DNA of 64,000 nucleotides from positions 1,984,001-2,048,000 of the forward strand of contig OZ244982.1 in NCBI GenBank assembly GCA_965223115.1, written 5' to 3'. Made by a program: the position numbers and the translations under genes. Below the pieces are notes generated by a model. The model ran no database searches. It worked only from the letters and a program-made list of their open reading frames with translations, and was not told where the DNA came from. Source of the stretch: CBDCUI01 sp965223115. GTDB taxonomy: Bacteria; Pseudomonadota; Gammaproteobacteria; UBA4575. Every line of letters begins with the position of its first letter. Position 1 is the first letter of the stretch. Shown here in pieces: positions 8,889-16,007 of this stretch.

Positions 8889-9060
8889 AAGCCATGCTTA
8901 TAAATAGTAATTTTTTAAGGAGAGCAAGAAAGCACCGCGCGCAAAACCGGAGTGTATATGCCATACATGAGGATTTGAGCACGGAGCTGACGCAGCTATC
9001 GTTAAAAAAGGGCATTTATAAGCATGGCTTGTAACTAGAGGAGAAAGGGCACCATGCTTA
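8889..9060 (+). promoter_or_regulatory. nrdA-nrdB intergenic RNA element with two mutually exclusive folds
   Basis: AAGCCATGCTTATAAAT (8889-8905) is perfectly complementary to 9014-9030, a 17-bp stem closing a 108-nt loop. Two small hairpins lie inside (8953-8967 and 8985-8997). The right arm also contains TAAGCATGG (9019-9027), which is perfectly complementary to CCATGCTTA at 9052-9060, the nrdB start codon region. That 9-bp stem would place the nrdB Shine-Dalgarno sequence (GAGGAGAAAGG, about 9038-9048) in its loop. The two pairings exclude each other: the long stem leaves nrdB free, the short one hides its start. The left arm repeats the nrdB start sequence. Regulatory function is inferred; the pairings are seen directly. 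Confidence 0.55.
8894..9034 (+). CDS. Possible 46-codon leader ORF inside the nrdA-nrdB element
   Basis: An ATG inside the left arm of the inverted repeat (8894) opens 46 codons ending at TAA 9032-9034, just before the nrdB ribosome site. The product is basic (for example FLRRARKHRAQNRS) and ends IYKHGL. No clear Shine-Dalgarno sequence precedes it, and a frame of this length can arise by chance. If translated, ribosomes would open the right arm at 9014-9030 and could couple to nrdB initiation. I do not recognise the peptide. Confidence 0.2.
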   Translation: MLINSNFLRRARKHRAQNRSVYAIHEDLSTELTQLSLKKGIYKHGL

Positions 9061-10373
9061 GCTGGGAAGATCCAATTGCAGATGCAAGAACCAACAGAAC
9101 TAGTGCAACATCCCCTGCGGTGTTCACTGAGCCTGCTGATTTGCATAAAGAAAACTTATCTACACCCGAAGAATCACCTTCCGCAATAGAAGAAGCGATG
9201 GCACTTCGTGAAAAGGCTTTTGAAGAAGCCATTTCAAGTCCGCGTGACTCTGCGATTGTAGAACAGTCGCAAGAGTTGCAGGCACTAAGAGAACAACACG
9301 AAGCTGAACAAAACAAGCGTGGTGGTGTAACCGGTTTAGAAAGTATTGAAATGGGTGCCAGCCGCATTCAAGTAGATGATAAGAAAATCATCAACTGTCG
9401 TGCTGATCTAAACCAATTAGTGCCCTTTAAATACGAATGGGCTTGGCAAAAATATTTAGATGGTTGTGCCAACCACTGGATGCCACAAGAAATCAATATG
9501 ACTGCAGACATTGCACTGTGGAAAAATCCAGAAGGTTTAACTGAAGACGAGCGCACCATCATTAAACGCAACTTAGGCTTCTTCTCAACGGCCGATTCAT
9601 TGGTAGCCAATAACTTAGTATTGGCCGTGTATCGACTCATTACCAATCCGGAATGTCGTCAATACATTTTGCGCCAGGCGTTTGAAGAAGCGGTACACAC
9701 CCATGCCTATCAATACTGCATTGAATCATTGGGCTTGGATGAAGGCGAAGTGTTCAACATGTATCGCGAACTGCCTGCCGTGGCACGCAAAGCGGAATGG
9801 GCCCTGCCATACACAACCAGCCTGGGCGATCCAACTTTCCAAACCGGCACCATTGAAGATGATCAACGTTTATTACGCGATTTAATTGCCTTCTATGTCG
9901 TGTTTGAAGGCATCTTCTTCTACGTAGGCTTTGTACAAATCCTTTCCATGGGACGTCGCAACAAAATGACTGGGGTTGCAGAACAATTCCAATACATTCT
10001 GCGCGATGAATCCATGCACATGAACTTTGGCATTGATGTTATCAATCAAATCAAGTTGGAAAACCCACACTTGTGGACGGAAAGTTTCCAACAAGAAATG
10101 ATTGAACTCATTAAAGGTGGCGTGGAATTGGAAACTCAATATGCCTACGACACCATGCCACGCGGCATCCTGGGTTTAAATGCACCGATGTTTGAAGAAT
10201 ATCTAAAATTCATCGCCAACCGACGTTATGCGCAAATCGGTTTGCCACAACAGTACGCCGGGGTGAGCAATCCCTTCCCTTGGATGTCTGAAATTTTAGA
10301 CCTTAAAAAAGAAAAGAATTTCTTTGAAACCCGTGTTACCGAGTACCAAACCGGAGGTGCACTCACTTGGTAA
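9054..10373 (+). CDS. nrdB: Class Ia ribonucleoside-diphosphate reductase, beta subunit
   Basis: This 439-residue subunit houses the diiron-tyrosyl radical cofactor used by NrdA. Iron ligands and radical Tyr can be read in FEEAVHTHAYQY (Glu, His at +3 and Tyr at +7, as in Escherichia coli E115/H118/Y122). Later ligand helices include VFEGIFFYVGF and RDESMHMNFG. The N-terminal ~100 residues are a polar, low-complexity extension (PADLHKENLS, then REKAFEEAISSPRDS) ahead of the ferritin-like core, as also seen in Pseudomonas NrdB. The C-terminus, which docks on NrdA, is intact. The ATG at 9054 follows a strong GAGGAGAAAGG ribosome site. That site and the ATG can be sequestered by an upstream RNA arm, described separately. 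A strong terminator follows. Confidence 0.97.
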   Translation: MLSWEDPIADARTNRTSATSPAVFTEPADLHKENLSTPEESPSAIEEAMALREKAFEEAISSPRDSAIVEQSQELQALREQHEAEQNKRGGVTGLESIEMGASRIQVDDKKIINCRADLNQLVPFKYEWAWQKYLDGCANHWMPQEINMTADIALWKNPEGLTEDERTIIKRNLGFFSTADSLVANNLVLAVYRLITNPECRQYILRQAFEEAVHTHAYQYCIESLGLDEGEVFNMYRELPAVARKAEWALPYTTSLGDPTFQTGTIEDDQRLLRDLIAFYVVFEGIFFYVGFVQILSMGRRNKMTGVAEQFQYILRDESMHMNFGIDVINQIKLENPHLWTESFQQEMIELIKGGVELETQYAYDTMPRGILGLNAPMFEEYLKFIANRRYAQIGLPQQYAGVSNPFPWMSEILDLKKEKNFFETRVTEYQTGGALTW

Positions 10374-10407
10374 GCCATGCGGGTTTGATGTAACCGGCGT
10401 TATGGGG

Positions 10408-10459
10408 CCACCACTTATGGTGGTTATATTAAGGGAGCAACCTCTGCTCCCTTTTTTTT
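10408..10459 (+). terminator. nrdAB operon terminator
   Basis: A 6-bp hairpin (CCACCA/TGGTGG, 10408-10423) is followed by a 9-bp stem AAGGGAGCA/TGCTCCCTT (10431-10439 with 10445-10453) and a run of eight T (10452-10459). This is a textbook rho-independent terminator about 60 nt after the nrdB stop. Confidence 0.85.
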
Positions 10460-10478
10460 ATCTACATGGATGTAGTGT

Positions 10479-10510
10479 ATCCCGGAAATGTCGGGAACAA
10501 TTTCCGGGAT
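10479..10510. repeat. 11-bp perfect inverted repeat after the nrdAB terminator
   Basis: ATCCCGGAAAT (10479-10489) pairs exactly with ATTTCCGGGAT (10500-10510) across a 10-nt loop. It lies at the left edge of the accessory island. No T tract follows, so it is not an obvious terminator. Its role is unknown. Confidence 0.5.
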
Positions 10511-10587
10511 TGTTAAGGATATGTAAGTAGTTAAGAAAATAAACTGGAGTGTTAAAATTGTGGGACACACAATTAAATAGGTTGTAC

Positions 10588-10663
10588 TTGAGATCACAAA
10601 TTGCGACCTCAAGAATCAAAAAATAATTTGAAGATCCGAAATGGCGCCTCAAGTGATGGGGAC
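10588..10663 (+). repeat. Degenerate echoes of the ORF6N coding motif upstream of the gene
   Basis: Two short segments before the ORF6N gene resemble the gene's own codons at 10876-10920. Echo A (10588-10614) reads LRSQIATSR, the family consensus. Echo B (10628-10663, another frame) reads LKIRNGASSDGD and shares DNA such as CCTCAAGTGA with the gene. All three sites keep a TTGA...CTCAAG inverted pair. They look like partial duplications of the motif region, too short to encode a domain. Confidence 0.45.
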
Positions 10664-10671
10664 AACAAATA

Positions 10672-11205
10672 ATGGCGAAGAAAAAAACTACGCAAATAAA
10701 ATCTGCATTTATCATTGAGCATAGAATACTCATGATACGTGGTGAAAAAGTATTACTAGATGCCGACTTAGCAAAACTTTATAACGTAGAAACAAAGGCT
10801 TTAACACGTGCCGTAAAGCGAAATATCGATCGCTTCCCTGAAGATTTTATGTTCCAACTTAGCAAAGAAGAATTTGAGATCTTGAGGCGCCAAAATGGTA
10901 CCTCAAGTGAGTGGGGAGGTAGAAGATACCCACCCTATGCATTCACAGAACAAGGGGTAGCAATGCTTTCGAGCGTTTTACGCAGTAAACAAGCTATCGA
11001 AGTGAATATCCAAATAATGCGTACATTTGTAAAACTACGCCAAATGCTAGATACCAATGAAAAATTAGCTCGAAAATTAACTGCCCTAGAGAAAAAATAC
11101 GACGATCAATTTAAAATAGTATTCGAAGCAATTCGAGAGCTAATGATTCCGCCAGAACCAAAAGATAAAAAACAAATAGGTTTTATCTGGCATAAAGACA
11201 AATAG
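10672..11205 (+). CDS. ORF6N domain protein (phage antirepressor-like)
   Basis: This 177-residue protein has the ORF6N domain over residues ~12-115, a KilA-N relative common in phages and mobile islands. Seen motifs: HRILMIRGEKVLLDADLAKL near the N-terminus and the family signature with NIDRFPEDFMFQLS, then WGGRRYPPYAFTEQGVAMLS. The C-terminal third (ANEKLARKLTALEKKYDD-like region) is a predicted coiled coil. Such domains are thought to bind DNA or act as antirepressors, but the target is unknown. No phage structural genes are nearby, so it marks the start of an accessory island rather than a prophage. The upstream DNA carries degraded copies of its own core motif. Confidence 0.88.
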   Translation: MAKKKTTQIKSAFIIEHRILMIRGEKVLLDADLAKLYNVETKALTRAVKRNIDRFPEDFMFQLSKEEFEILRRQNGTSSEWGGRRYPPYAFTEQGVAMLSSVLRSKQAIEVNIQIMRTFVKLRQMLDTNEKLARKLTALEKKYDDQFKIVFEAIRELMIPPEPKDKKQIGFIWHKDK

Positions 11206-11213
11206 GCATAGAT

Positions 11214-11924
11214 ATGAATTTCAATTTTTCAAATCAAACCGTAATTGTTACTGGCGCAGCCGGTAGTCTAGGTAGCACCGTAGCAGATCTTTTTTACCGT
11301 GCTGGCGCAAATCTAGCTTTAGTCGATATCAGTTTTGAACGTCTACAACATCCACGTTGGCGCCATGCAAAAAACGTTGGTTTGTTTGAAACCGACTTAA
11401 CTGATGTAAATTCAGTAAATAATTCTGTAAGCCAAATTATCAAACGTTTTAAACATATTGATTGTCTTGCCAATATTGCAGGTGGTTTCAAAATGGGCCC
11501 ACCCGTGCATAAAACATCGGTTGCAGATTGGAATTTCATGTTAGATATGAATGCAAAATCCGTTTTCCTAATGTGCCGTGCGGTTATTCCATATATGCTG
11601 GAAAAGAAAAAAGGCAAGATTGTAAATGTAGCCGCACGCGCAGCAACAGAAGGCAAAGCCAAAATGGCACCCTACTGTGTTTCAAAGGCTGCTGTCATCA
11701 CGCTCACACAAAGTCTCGCAGCAGAACACAAATTTAATAACATTAATGTGAATTGCATTCTGCCTGGAACAATTGACACTCCACAAAACCGAGCCGATAT
11801 GCCCGATGCAGATTACAGCAAATGGGTGCCCACAACTGATTTAGCTAATGAAATTCTGCATTTGTGTTCAGACCAAGCAAAAGGTGTGACTGGTGCAGCC
11901 GTACCGGTTTATGGAAAGAGTTAG
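11214..11924 (+). CDS. Short-chain dehydrogenase/reductase (SDR family)
   Basis: This 236-residue Rossmann enzyme has the cofactor-binding GAAGSLGS motif near the N-terminus, an acidic residue after the second strand (LALVDIS, suggesting NAD preference), the CLANIAGG structural motif and the catalytic YCVSK. The usual catalytic Ser strand reads NVAARAATEG, where the Ser is not obvious. It begins 8 nt after the ORF6N stop with only a weak ribosome site and may be cotranscribed with it. The substrate is unknown. The gene lies inside the accessory island. Confidence 0.85.
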   Translation: MNFNFSNQTVIVTGAAGSLGSTVADLFYRAGANLALVDISFERLQHPRWRHAKNVGLFETDLTDVNSVNNSVSQIIKRFKHIDCLANIAGGFKMGPPVHKTSVADWNFMLDMNAKSVFLMCRAVIPYMLEKKKGKIVNVAARAATEGKAKMAPYCVSKAAVITLTQSLAAEHKFNNINVNCILPGTIDTPQNRADMPDADYSKWVPTTDLANEILHLCSDQAKGVTGAAVPVYGKS

Positions 11925-11934
11925 CTCTAACCTT

Positions 11935-11951
11935 AGACCCATTCTGGGTCT
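11935..11951 (+). terminator. Short hairpin after the SDR gene, possible terminator
   Basis: AGACCCA and TGGGTCT form a 7-bp stem with a TTC loop 11 nt after the SDR stop. Only a short T-poor sequence follows, so termination would be weak. Confidence 0.35.
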
Positions 11952-12086
11952 TATCAGCCTCAAATTGGGTCCTTCTTTGATACTACTAAAAAACTCAAAT
12001 CCACAATCATCAGACGCTGAGTTAGTCGACAATTGGACGGCCCCACAATTCGTAGCTACTACGTCCATGTATTTATATTAGATAGT

Positions 12087-12144
12087 TAATTGCGCCACTA
12101 AAACCCAAATCGCGCCATATAAAGCCTATTTAATGGCGCAATTA
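12087..12144. repeat. 11-bp inverted repeat with extra GCGCCA motifs
   Basis: TAATTGCGCCA (12087-12097) is the exact complement of TGGCGCAATTA (12134-12144). A CGCGCCA lies between the arms, and another TGGCGCA follows near 12153. The cluster sits 25-80 bp upstream of the defence-operon promoter and may be a second regulatory site. Confidence 0.4.
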
Positions 12145-12166
12145 GTTAAATGTGGCGCATAAAAAG

Positions 12167-12211
12167 TTGAAAGTTCATTAACTATGAACTATAGTTCATT
12201 TTTTATGAACT
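12167..12211 (+). promoter_or_regulatory. Defence-operon promoter with two phased palindromic operators
   Basis: TTGAAA (12167-12172), 17 bp, then TATAGT (12190-12195) form a near-consensus sigma-70 promoter. Two copies of AGTTCAT-N5-ATGAACT overlap it: 12172-12190 and 12193-12211, exactly 21 bp apart (two helical turns). The first covers the spacer and the second covers the -10 and start site. This is the geometry of cooperative repression. The HTH-nucleotidyltransferase encoded 16 bp downstream is the obvious candidate autorepressor. Confidence 0.7.
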
Positions 12212-12226
12212 ATTTACTTCTGCTCA

Positions 12227-12817
12227 ATGAGTCAGTTAGGCAATACACTATTTACGAAAACACAGCAGAAACTATTAGGCTTACTGTATTCGAGGCCAGA
12301 TAAATCTTTTTATCTTAAAGAAATTCTGCGCACTACCGGTATGGGTGTTGCCACTATAAAAAAGGAACTTGAGCAATTCCTGGTATCAGGAATACTAAAG
12401 ATGGAAAAAATCGGTAATCAGCATCATTATCAAGCTAACCCTGATTGCCCTATTTATGGAGAATTACGCGCCATAGTTCGCAAAACCTTTGGTATCGCAG
12501 ATGTAATTAAGAACGTATGCACACCAATAGAAGATCAAATAGATTTGGCATTCATTTATGGCTCCATCGCTAAAGGTGAAGAAACAGCAGAAAGCGATAT
12601 CGATTTATTTGTAATATCTAAAATAGCTCTAGCAGATTTAATGAATGTCTTAACGGATGCTGAAAAAGAATTAGGTCGAAAAATAAACCCTTCTATTTAT
12701 ACGAATAGACAAGTCAAAAATAAAGTAAAACAAAAAAATTCTTTTATAATGCGAGTACTAAAGCAACCAAAGCTTTGGATACTAGGGGACGAAAATGAGC
12801 TTGAAAAACTTAGATAA
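12227..12817 (+). CDS. Winged-HTH / minimal nucleotidyltransferase fusion (MNT-type)
   Basis: This 196-residue protein joins an N-terminal winged helix (about residues 10-80; KEILRTTGMGVATIKKELEQ) to a polymerase-beta-like minimal nucleotidyltransferase. The NTase signature FIYGSIAKGEE followed by SDIDLFV gives the GS and both catalytic Asp residues, so activity is plausible. MNT proteins paired with HEPN proteins act as antitoxins that modify or bind the toxin. The next gene, overlapping by 23 bp, is HEPN-like, fitting an MNT/HEPN pair at the head of a restriction operon. The winged helix probably binds the palindromes immediately upstream. The ATG lacks a good ribosome site and is predicted to lie only ~25 nt from the transcription start. 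Confidence 0.8.
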   Translation: MSQLGNTLFTKTQQKLLGLLYSRPDKSFYLKEILRTTGMGVATIKKELEQFLVSGILKMEKIGNQHHYQANPDCPIYGELRAIVRKTFGIADVIKNVCTPIEDQIDLAFIYGSIAKGEETAESDIDLFVISKIALADLMNVLTDAEKELGRKINPSIYTNRQVKNKVKQKNSFIMRVLKQPKLWILGDENELEKLR

Positions 12818-13232
12818 CCTGGTAAAAACAAACCAGCTAAAACAAGAACCACCTGATCAAAATGAATTTGATGGATTAATAAGTTCCGCAAAAAATAAAC
12901 TGAAAGATTCACAAAACAAACAACTAAGTGAAGAAAGCCGCTTTACTCTCGCCTATGGTGCCGCTCACTCATTGGCTTTAGCCGCTTTACGCTGGCATGG
13001 TTATCGTTCAGATAACCGCTATCAAGTGTTCCAATGTTTACAACATACTATTGGTTTAGAAAATGCAAAATGGCGTGTTTTGGATAAGTGCCATAAACAA
13101 AGAAACCTTGCTGAATACGAAGGACACTTAGAAATTACACCTCAATTACTAGAGGAACTAATTAATATAACAAAAGAAATATTACAAGCTATTCAAGCGT
13201 TTAAACCTATTCAGCTTAACAATAAAAAGTAA
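12795..13232 (+). CDS. HEPN-like protein, partner of the nucleotidyltransferase
   Basis: This 145-residue alpha-helical protein has an AGGGG ribosome site before its ATG, which lies inside the upstream gene. The core TLAYGAAHSLALAALRWHGY is followed by KCHKQRNLAEYEGH, a HEPN-type helix in which RN is conserved but the classical RxxxxH His is not at its usual place (AEYEG instead). Related HEPN proteins form dimers that cleave RNA or bind nucleotides. Its overlap with the MNT gene and its 1-bp junction with hsdM (TAATG) show one transcriptional unit. It could be a toxin held by the MNT protein or a regulatory subunit; catalytic competence is uncertain. Confidence 0.65.
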   Translation: MSLKNLDNLVKTNQLKQEPPDQNEFDGLISSAKNKLKDSQNKQLSEESRFTLAYGAAHSLALAALRWHGYRSDNRYQVFQCLQHTIGLENAKWRVLDKCHKQRNLAEYEGHLEITPQLLEELINITKEILQAIQAFKPIQLNNKK

Positions 13233-14815
13233 TGTCTGACTTTCAAAATATACAAGAACTTGAAAATCGACTTTGGTCTGCGGCGGATCAGCTTCGTGCT
13301 AATACAGGCCTAACCTCACAGGAATATTCTCGTCCTGTACTAGGTCTGATTTTTCTTCGTTATGCAGAATACCGTTATCTTAAAGCGAAAGAAAAACTAG
13401 AAAGTAAAAAAACAAAACGCAAACGCAGTACCAATATCAAATCTGCAATACAAGCAGAAGGCGCAATGTACGTGCCCAAAGATGCGTTGTTTTCTAATTT
13501 GCTCGAATTGCCAGAAGATGAAGACATCGGCCAAGCTATTAACGATTCCATGAAGGCGTTGGAAGCTGAAAATGAAGCGATTAAAAATGCTTTACCCAAA
13601 ACCTATACCCGCCTTAGTAACGACATCCTCATAAACTTGCTGAAAAACTTTGCCAATATTCGTTTTGATATAGGTTCAGATGTGTTTGGGCGCATCTATG
13701 AATATTTTCTAACAGAGTTCGCCCGATCTGAAGGTAGTAAAGGTGGCGAGTTCTTCACTCCTAGTAGTGTGGTTCGTCTTATTGCGGAAATCATCGAACC
13801 TTACCACGGCAAAGTATACGACCCCGCTTGTGGTTCTGGCGGTATGTTTGTGCAATCAGCTGCTTTTGTTGAAGAGCATAATAAAGTTGCAGGCGATGAA
13901 CTCTCTATATTTGGTCAAGAAAAAACAGGTGACACGGTGCGCCTTGCGAAAATGAACCTTGCCGTGCATGGCTTACAAGGTGATATTCGTGAAAGTAATT
14001 CATATTACGAAGATCTTCACCATAGTTCAGGTAGTTTTGATTTTGTCATGGCGAATCCGCCATTCAATGTAGATGGCATTCAAAAAGATCGTATTGAAGA
14101 TGACAAAGCTCGTTTTCCTTTCGGCATGCCGCGCACCGACAACGGCAACTATGTTTGGATTCAACTATTCTACTCAGCCTTGAATGAAAAAGGTCGTGCC
14201 GGTTTTGTCATGGCCAACTCTGCCAGTGATGCCCGTGCCAGTGAATTAGAAATCCGTAAACAAATTATTCAAAGTGGTGCCGTCAATGTGATGATTGCCA
14301 TTTCCAGTAACTTCTTCTACACGGTTACTCTGCCCTGCACATTATGGTTCTTTGATAAAAACAAAAAGAATGAAGTCCTCTTTATTGATGCACGTCATAT
14401 CTACCGCCAGGTTACTCGCGCAGTTCGTGACTACACCTCAGAGCAGCTAAATTTCATTGCCAACATCGTGCGCCTATATCGTGGTGAAAAAATCGATAAC
14501 ACTTATCTTAAACATCACTCGGATGAAGCTAACGATGGTACCTGGGAAATCAAAAAATATTTCCCCAAGAATAAATATCAAGATATACCGGGCTTATGCA
14601 AAGTCGCTACATTAAAAAAAATTGAAGAACAAGGTTGGAGTCTCAATCCCGGACGTTATGTTGGTGTGGCCCAAGGCGAAGATGAACACGATGAAGACTT
14701 TGCTAACAAACTCGAAGTCTTACAAGAGGAACTGGAAGTGCTCAATTCAGAAGGACATGAGCTAGAGCAGACAATTAGTGAGAATGTGGCGAAAATATTG
14801 AGTGCAGTCACATGA
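13232..14815 (+). CDS. hsdM: Type I restriction-modification system, DNA methyltransferase subunit
   Basis: This 527-residue N6-adenine methyltransferase has the N-terminal HsdM helical domain (NRLWSAADQLRANTGL, then YSRPVLGLIFLRYAE). The SAM-binding motif I is DPACGSGGMF (from Asp197) and catalytic motif IV is ANPPF (Asn275). FGRIYEYFLTEFA and GGEFFTPSSVVRL are typical of the family. It methylates the host target and forms the HsdM2S core with HsdS. It starts at the last base of the HEPN-like stop codon and overlaps hsdS by 4 bp (ATGA), so the subunits are translationally coupled. Full length, no lesions seen. Confidence 0.96.
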   Translation: MSDFQNIQELENRLWSAADQLRANTGLTSQEYSRPVLGLIFLRYAEYRYLKAKEKLESKKTKRKRSTNIKSAIQAEGAMYVPKDALFSNLLELPEDEDIGQAINDSMKALEAENEAIKNALPKTYTRLSNDILINLLKNFANIRFDIGSDVFGRIYEYFLTEFARSEGSKGGEFFTPSSVVRLIAEIIEPYHGKVYDPACGSGGMFVQSAAFVEEHNKVAGDELSIFGQEKTGDTVRLAKMNLAVHGLQGDIRESNSYYEDLHHSSGSFDFVMANPPFNVDGIQKDRIEDDKARFPFGMPRTDNGNYVWIQLFYSALNEKGRAGFVMANSASDARASELEIRKQIIQSGAVNVMIAISSNFFYTVTLPCTLWFFDKNKKNEVLFIDARHIYRQVTRAVRDYTSEQLNFIANIVRLYRGEKIDNTYLKHHSDEANDGTWEIKKYFPKNKYQDIPGLCKVATLKKIEEQGWSLNPGRYVGVAQGEDEHDEDFANKLEVLQEELEVLNSEGHELEQTISENVAKILSAVT

Positions 14816-15996
14816 AATTAGAATATCAAGAATATTCTATTGCCGATATTGCTACTCTTAAATACGGCAAAATGCTATCAAAAAATAAAATGATCGATAG
14901 TGGATATCCAGTGTATAGCGGGTATAGGATTACTGGCTACTCAGGTAAATATATGTATGAAGATCCTATGTTGCTTGTTGTTGCGCGTGGAGTAGGTGGG
15001 ACAGGAGATGTAAAGATTTCACCGCCAAAATCTTGGATTACGAATTTATCTATTGTATTGGATGTAGATCCAAAAAAAGCAGATAAATATTACCTTTGCA
15101 TGCTTTTAGGATTAGAAAGACTAAAAGATAAACTTGATACAGGTGCTGCGCAATCTCAAATTACAATAGGTTCTTTAGAACCATATAAATTACGTCTACC
15201 GAATCTCGAGTATCAAAAGTATGTATCAGAAATAATAAAGACATACGACAACCTAATCGAAAACAACAACCGCCGCATCGCCATCCTCGAAGGAATGGCA
15301 CAATCCCTCTACCGAGAATGGTTCGTCAACTTCCGCTTCCCCGGCCACGAAAACACCAAATTCATCGACTCCCAACTTGGCAAAATCCCGGGAAGATGGA
15401 AAATAGTAGGCCTACAAGATATCTGCGAGCGCATAACAGATGGTGCACATAAAAGTCCAAAATCTGTAGAAGATGGTGTACCAATGGCTTCCGTTAAAGA
15501 TATGCATAATTTCGGATTAAATTTATCGACATGTCGGCAAATTTCTGAAGAAGATTATGAAGAATTAGAACGCCAAGATTCTGTTGTTAAAGGAAATGAT
15601 GTGCTTATAGCTAAAGATGGTAGCTATTTAAAACATACATTCGTCGTAGAGAGAGATGAAAAAGTAGCACTACTATCTTCAATCGCAATGTTGCGTCCAA
15701 ATGAAAGGGTAAATCCTCATTGGTTGGCGTATTGTCTAAGAAGCGAAAATGTAAAAGAAAGAATGAAACAATGTGTTTCTGGAGTGGCAGTCCCAAGAAT
15801 AATTTTGAAAGATTTTCGACAATTTAAAATCATACTCCCACCAAAAGATATTCAGAAAGATTGGAATAACGCTGCAGAACAAAACGTTAAATTATGCTGG
15901 AATCTAATAAGAAAAAATGAAAACTTAAAAAATCAACGTGATTTGCTTTTACCAAAACTAATTTCAGGCAGTATCTCAATGGACACTGATCAATAA
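14812..15996 (+). CDS. hsdS: Type I restriction-modification system, specificity subunit
   Basis: This 394-residue subunit has two target-recognition domains, each ending in a conserved helix. The central conserved region reads ENNNRRIAILEGMAQSLYRE followed by WFVNFRFPG (about residues 145-180), and the distal helix contains NQRDLLLPKLISG. Each recognition domain reads one half of a bipartite DNA target, which cannot be predicted here. The gene overlaps hsdM by 4 bp. The recognition domains are AT-richer than the conserved spacer, as usual for exchanged specificity modules. No recombinase or second hsdS copy lies nearby, so phase variation is not indicated. Confidence 0.93.
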   Translation: MKLEYQEYSIADIATLKYGKMLSKNKMIDSGYPVYSGYRITGYSGKYMYEDPMLLVVARGVGGTGDVKISPPKSWITNLSIVLDVDPKKADKYYLCMLLGLERLKDKLDTGAAQSQITIGSLEPYKLRLPNLEYQKYVSEIIKTYDNLIENNNRRIAILEGMAQSLYREWFVNFRFPGHENTKFIDSQLGKIPGRWKIVGLQDICERITDGAHKSPKSVEDGVPMASVKDMHNFGLNLSTCRQISEEDYEELERQDSVVKGNDVLIAKDGSYLKHTFVVERDEKVALLSSIAMLRPNERVNPHWLAYCLRSENVKERMKQCVSGVAVPRIILKDFRQFKIILPPKDIQKDWNNAAEQNVKLCWNLIRKNENLKNQRDLLLPKLISGSISMDTDQ

Positions 15997-16007
15997 CAGA
16001 GTTAATC

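Larger units (their letters stand above)
11925..12226. other. Intergenic region before the defence operon
   Basis: About 300 bp with no gene. It contains the weak hairpin at 11935-11951, repeated TGCGCCA/TGGCGCA motifs including an 11-bp inverted repeat (12087-12097 with 12134-12144), and the promoter/operator at 12167-12211. Confidence 0.6.

Noticed and set aside
8889..9030. Miniature transposable element bounded by 17-bp inverted repeats
   Set aside because: No target-site duplication flanks the arms, and the arms relate to the nrdB start region, favouring an RNA element.
10672..11205. Prophage
   Set aside because: Only the ORF6N gene is phage-like; no integrase, structural or lysis genes occur in the window.
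14812..15996. Phase-variable hsdS locus
   Set aside because: No second specificity gene, inverted repeats or recombinase nearby.
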